A stretch of 64,000 bases of DNA from Linnemannia hyalina (Eukaryota; Mortierellomycota; Mortierellomycetes; Mortierellales; Mortierellaceae): positions 248,001-312,000 of the forward strand of contig JAHRHY010000024.1 in the NCBI GenBank assembly GCA_019671135.1, given 5' to 3'. A model generated the notes under the pieces. That model was not told the origin of the DNA, did no database searches, and saw only the letters and a program-made list of their open reading frames with translations. Positions within the stretch are counted from its first letter, which is position 1. Each line of letters begins with the position of its first letter. Positions 59,776-64,000 of the stretch are shown here, piece by piece. The translations under genes and the position numbers were made by a program.

Positions 59776-61577
59776 GACATCGATGGCTCTCTGGGACAAA
59801 CAAGAGCGAACAAAAAAAGAGAATGAGAGAGAGAGAAAGAGAGAAAGAGAGAAGGAGAGCAGCCATGCTCATATTATTTTTTCCGTCTGGTTTGCTTTCA
59901 CATTCTCCGCACGTTTCCTGGGATCCCCGTCCTTGTCCATCACCTCTGCTCTTTTTTGAATTTTTTTCTCCTTCTCTATCTTTGCATATTCACCCAGTGT
60001 TGAAAGAGACGTACAAAAAATATGAAAGAGATGTAAAAACATCTTGTATGAAAAAAGACGTTGCGAGAGCTGGATGCGTTGACTAATTGCATTATTCAAC
60101 CAAGTATAACCTTATTGGCACCATAGCATAGTCCGCGGAGGAGTAGAATACGAGATAGAAGGGCTCCAGAAGGCCCTACGGATAAAATGAGCTGTTGTTA
60201 AGAAGGTAAGGAAAGAAAGGACAGGGCAAGCAACATGAGGGCAGGAACTATAGGGCCACTTTTGTCAGAATGCAGGGTCCAGAGCTGTAACAAGCGTAAT
60301 AATGCTCCTGTAAATTAGGACATTTATTACCATTTTCCTGCTGACAGAGAATTCGACCATTCCTCTCCTGGTTCGTTCACACTTCGAAAACGGGAGAGGA
60401 AATTGACTCGGACTGGAACATATGCTGACCAAGTAGGCGTGTGCATGTGTGAGTGAGGCACATTCTTTTTTTTACTTTTGTGTTTTTTGTGGGATAGAAG
60501 GATGCTTCTTCTGTGTTTGTCTACTTGACCATTTTTTTTCTCTCACTTCCACATGGGTTTGGACTGAGAAAGAGTTTGGATTGGGCCAGACAGAACAGAG
60601 TCATTCTTTCTTTATTTCTTTGTGTTCTTTGTTTGTGTTTGTATATTATTGTGGTAGAGCAATATGAAGGAGTGGGTGGGAGGATAATGAGAAATACAAT
60701 GTGAACACAAACAAATAATATAACGAACTCTCTTCTTTTCTAACGGAGATGAAGAGTGGAAAGAGGAAAGCGATGTCTATTCTGCACACGAGCCAAAAAT
60801 ATTGAGAGAATGAGGGGGGAAGGGGAAATGGTATTTTGGCGGCACACGAGGGAATAGGAGGTGAAAAGGAGGCCTTCGTTGTTATTGTTCTTGTTGTTGT
60901 TACTGTTGCTCTTGTGGCACATTGGATTATTATGACTGTTCTTGTTTTTTCTTGGAATGGTCCATAGCAGAGGCAATGCTGCAAGCTAGAAGAAAGAGGT
61001 ACATAGTCTTTTGTTGTTGGTGTGATGCTCTGACCGGGGGAACTCGATTGCATGTTATCATTGCAAGGCTATGAAGAAGGTATCAAAGAGGAAGTTGGGG
61101 CAAACTGACGAACAGATGCAATAAGATAGGGGACTTGACGATAACAGGGAGACAGGTTAGTTAGAGATAGCTTGTTTCCAATTGCGGCGACTATCGAAGA
61201 TACGAAGATAGTCGAGTGCACCATGGTTCATGTAATGCAACCTGAGTGTAAGGACGGACTCCTTAAATATAGGGGGTGGTGATGAACCAAGAAGGAACAA
61301 CGTAGGAACAAAGAAGGGAGGAAGACTGATGATCGCTCTAGAAACCTTGTCGGTGTTAGTTCTAACACAATCAATGTCTCTCTCAGTGATTGATATGTGA
61401 AATATCTCTGACCAGAACAAAAGCCCTTTTGTTCGTTCGTTCGTTCGTTCGTTTCAATCCGTTGTTACAACATCAATTGTCATTAATGATGTGTTATTAG
61501 AATTCAATTGCTCCCCTCCCTCCCGCGCTTTTTGCTCTCTGTCTTTCCTTCGCACTTTCCTCGTTCCTCTTCTCTTT

Positions 61578-61581
<4 letters not shown>

Positions 61582-61624
<43 letters not shown>
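61582..61624 (+). repeat. (CT)n microsatellite
   Basis: About 21 CT units in a pyrimidine-rich flank 850 bases before the PH-domain gene. Confidence 0.9.
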
Positions 61625-61626
<2 letters not shown>

Positions 61627-61935
61627 ACTCCATCCCTCATCCCCCTCTCACTCATCAACGATCCTCCCTCCACTCTTTCTCCGACTCTCTTCCTCTTCAT
61701 TCATCACTCGCTCGCTCCTCTTCATCACTTCAATCTTCCCTCTTGCTATACCCCGGCTCCCCTTTTCACCTCTCCTGGATCCCCGCACTCCTGCCTACGA
61801 CACCCTGTGAATGACCTGCTAATACCAACCTTTGGTCTGGGTTGTCACTCATCCTCACCCTTCCTTGCTTGCCTGTGTCCCATTGTGTCTCCTACTCGGG
61901 TATGCATTCACTCGTTGTCAAGCAATAAAACAATG

Positions 61936-61969
<34 letters not shown>

Positions 61970-61970
61970 C
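61936..61970 (+). repeat. (AAC)n microsatellite
   Basis: About 11 AAC units in the probable leader region of the PH-domain gene. Confidence 0.85.
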
Positions 61971-62472
61971 GACAACATCAATAACCCGCAACAACAAGTA
62001 TACACATACACCACAAAAAGGCAAACGCCGTTTTGTTTGTTTCTTTAACCCTCTTTACTAACGAAGAGACACCTGGCCCTACCTTCACCTGGTGATATTT
62101 TTCCCGCTTAATAGATCACAATAATACAAAGGGCTAATTGGCAACCATTTGCCTGGCACATTATATCCTGTCAACGATTGATACAACTACAAAAACAACA
62201 ACGACTTCACTTCACTTCATACAACAAACAACAGCAACAACTACTATACCCTACCCTCAATACCACTGCCACTCCCACCAGTCATTCTTTAATCCATTCT
62301 CTCTCTCTCTCCCTTTCCTTCCACTCTCTCCGCTCGTACGAACCCTTCCCTTTCCTTCTTCGCCTTCACCCTCTTGCATACTCACCCACAAAAACACAAA
62401 AGAACCAAGCAGAACGGAACAGTGCACACGGACTGACAAAAAAGATAGCAACAACAACACCACAACAGAGCA

Positions 62473-64000
62473 ATGCCCATCGCCACCCTCGACCCCTTTA
62501 AAAACTCGAGTCAGTCCGACCTCCGCCTTAGCAACAATACTCATAACAACAGCAGCAACAACAACAGCAGGCTCGACTCTTTTAATTTCCTCAAGAGCAA
62601 TAACGGCAGCAGCAACCATCTCCGTTACAATAACAATAACAACAACAACAACAACAATAGCAACAGCACGACCCCAACGACCCCTATCCCTACCTCACCT
62701 TCCCCTTCGCCTGCTCTTCTGTACCAGCATCGGTTCGATACCGATAGCAATCACGGCAGCAGTCCATACACCTTCAATCCCAGCCCCTCGCTGACGCCCA
62801 TGACCACCACCGACGACGAGTCCTCCTCCGCCAGTTTCCGCCCACGGCCACGCCAGCTTAGTAAACCCAGCACAATGCCCTCTCCCCTCGGCAACGGCTA
62901 TAAAGGCAACGGAAGCTCTTTGGCGCTCTCGAGTTTTTCCTTTCTCTCGTCCCCCGACAAGAGCAACAGCACTGTCCCCCACCCACACGATGGAAATCAC
63001 CCCTACGGCCATACCACCAATAGCAACAACAATAACAATAACAGCGCTCACGCTGCCCTCAACCTGCCACTCACCACCCAGTTACGAGTTCGACACCTGG
63101 AGCGCAATTCGATGTATGCGGGATATCTGACAAAGTTCTCGTCCAGGACGTTCTTCTCCCGCAAGCAGTGGAAACGACGCTATTTTATCCTCAGCCAAAA
63201 GTCGCTCCACTGTTTCAAGTCCTCGGATCCACAGCACCCACTGCTCGAGTCGATTACGCTCTGTTCTGACACTATTATCTGTGTCACCGACATGTTTGCA
63301 GGAAAACGGTTCTGTCTCCAGATCAGCTGTCCAGGGGAGAAGAACTGGTACGTGCTCGCCGACACTGCCACCGAAATGTCTGGCTGGCTGCGCGAACTCA
63401 AGGGGACCGTTCAACGTGTGCGCACCCTCCAGGTCGACTCGCGCCCTCCCACCCTTTACTCCGAGTCCGAGATCTCCGACATGACTTCCGTCTCGGGTCT
63501 TCGAGGCGTTCCTCACGTTCCAGCCATCCCCAGTCAGTACGAGACCTTGGACGGACATACGCGATCGCTTTCAGGATCCATGCATCACGGTCCATCTCCT
63601 TCGCTTACATCGTTTTACTCTGTGCAGGGCGGTTTAGACGCTTACCACGGACAGGCTAAAAGTCTCAGCCCGCCGCCTCGACCCATAACGCCCAAGCCCT
63701 CAACGCCTACATCAGGATCGATACCGCAGCATCAGCACCAGAGAAATCAAGGATCGTTGCAGGCACTCTCATATGGACAGAATCATGGACATTCACCTTC
63801 CTCAGATCCTATGCCCGTTCCAGAACCCAGGAGGAGACGAAACAGTTCTCTGTCAGCCGGTCAGCCTGCTACGGACTATGCGAGCTTTGGATCTGTCATG
63901 GCTCGTGCAGAGGCATTGGCGGAGGTACAAAAGGAGTCACCATCGTCTTCTTGGTCAATACCAGCAAAGTACGAAGGCGCCAGCAGCGGCAGTGCGACAC
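62473..64000 (+). CDS. PH-domain protein with Asn-rich head (partial, 3' end off window)
   Basis: The frame is open from ATG at 62473 (MPIATLDPFKNSSQSDLRLS) to the window edge, 509 codons, without an intron. Residues 1-210 are Ser/Asn/Pro-rich and disordered, with runs of Asn encoded by AAC/AAT. A pleckstrin homology domain spans about residues 214-315. Strand 1 is MYAGYLTKFSS, followed by KQWKRRYFILSQKSLHCFKS with the basic lipid-facing loop, then CLQISCPGEKNWYVLADTA and the closing helix TEMSGWLRELKG with its invariant Trp. Downstream is Ser/Pro-rich with PPPRPITPKP (SH3-ligand-like) and a basic PRRRRNSSLS site suited to AGC kinases. Role unknown; phosphoinositide binding at membranes is the family expectation. 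A RhoGAP or other domain could follow beyond the window. Confidence 0.85.
   Translation, partial: MPIATLDPFKNSSQSDLRLSNNTHNNSSNNNSRLDSFNFLKSNNGSSNHLRYNNNNNNNNNNSNSTTPTTPIPTSPSPSPALLYQHRFDTDSNHGSSPYTFNPSPSLTPMTTTDDESSSASFRPRPRQLSKPSTMPSPLGNGYKGNGSSLALSSFSFLSSPDKSNSTVPHPHDGNHPYGHTTNSNNNNNNSAHAALNLPLTTQLRVRHLERNSMYAGYLTKFSSRTFFSRKQWKRRYFILSQKSLHCFKSSDPQHPLLESITLCSDTIICVTDMFAGKRFCLQISCPGEKNWYVLADTATEMSGWLRELKGTVQRVRTLQVDSRPPTLYSESEISDMTSVSGLRGVPHVPAIPSQYETLDGHTRSLSGSMHHGPSPSLTSFYSVQGGLDAYHGQAKSLSPPPRPITPKPSTPTSGSIPQHQHQRNQGSLQALSYGQNHGHSPSSDPMPVPEPRRRRNSSLSAGQPATDYASFGSVMARAEALAEVQKESPSSSWSIPAKYEGASSGSAT

Larger units (their letters stand above)
58501..62472. other. 4-kb repeat-rich spacer upstream of the PH-domain gene
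   Basis: No supported gene. Simple repeats include (GTT)~20 at 59715-59775, GTTC repeats near 61434-61454, (CT)n at ~61582-61624 and (AAC)n at ~61936-61970. The last 900 bases are C- and A-rich and are probably promoter and leader. Confidence 0.5.

Noticed and set aside
62257..63558. Minus-strand frames opposite the PH-domain gene
   Set aside because: No recognisable content; the plus-strand frame is open for over 500 codons and encodes a clear PH domain.

Overview
The window is nuclear DNA of a filamentous fungus. Genes are split by many short GT-AG introns (mostly 60-700 bases, donors usually GTAAGT, occasional TACTAAC branch sites). Proteins are rich in Ser/Thr, Gln, Asn and His tracts, and the spacers are full of microsatellites. 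The best guess is an early-diverging Mucoromycota lineage close to Mortierella. The grounds are a STAND-type NACHT/pentapeptide/WD40 relic, Sel1-repeat proteins, a family of lipid-tagged SAM methyltransferases and an animal-like sepiapterin reductase. This lineage call is inference from gene content, not from a search.

Region 1-11,050. A mitochondrial leucyl-tRNA synthetase (minus strand, 3' end outside the window) is divergent from biotin synthase BIO2 (plus). RAD50 follows on the minus strand and can be rebuilt as 16 exons encoding about 1,302 residues.

Region 11,700-26,400. Genes in order are: ribosomal protein uS12/RPS23 (minus, first coding exon only 4 bases); an FSP1/AIFM2-like flavoprotein (plus); an unrecognised membrane protein with a PP1-docking-like motif (plus); SRP receptor beta (minus); a four-CBS plus PB1 tail-anchored protein (plus); and an unrecognised His-rich single-pass membrane protein (minus).

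Region 27,500-35,030. Two damaged Sel1-repeat loci (minus) are followed by a secreted histidine acid phosphatase (plus) and a SAM methyltransferase with an N-terminal MGNALCC lipidation-like motif (minus; reconstructed with a 13-base microexon).

Region 35,030-47,700 is gene-poor. It holds a tiny three-exon membrane protein with a decayed partial copy nearby, a sepiapterin reductase, an 86-residue unrecognised gene and many simple repeats.

Region 47,700-64,000. A Rad5/HLTF-type HIRAN-SNF2-RING ATPase and eIF3 subunit c (both plus) are followed by a STAND NTPase pseudogene (minus). A 4-kb repeat-rich spacer then leads to the 5' part of a PH-domain gene (plus) that runs off the end.

The genes do not form a pathway or cluster. 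This looks like an ordinary fungal chromosome segment in which housekeeping genes alternate with fast-evolving lineage-specific ones. No CRISPR array, convincing tRNA or rRNA, or intact transposon was seen. Exon boundaries were assigned by hand from GT-AG signals and reading-frame continuity.
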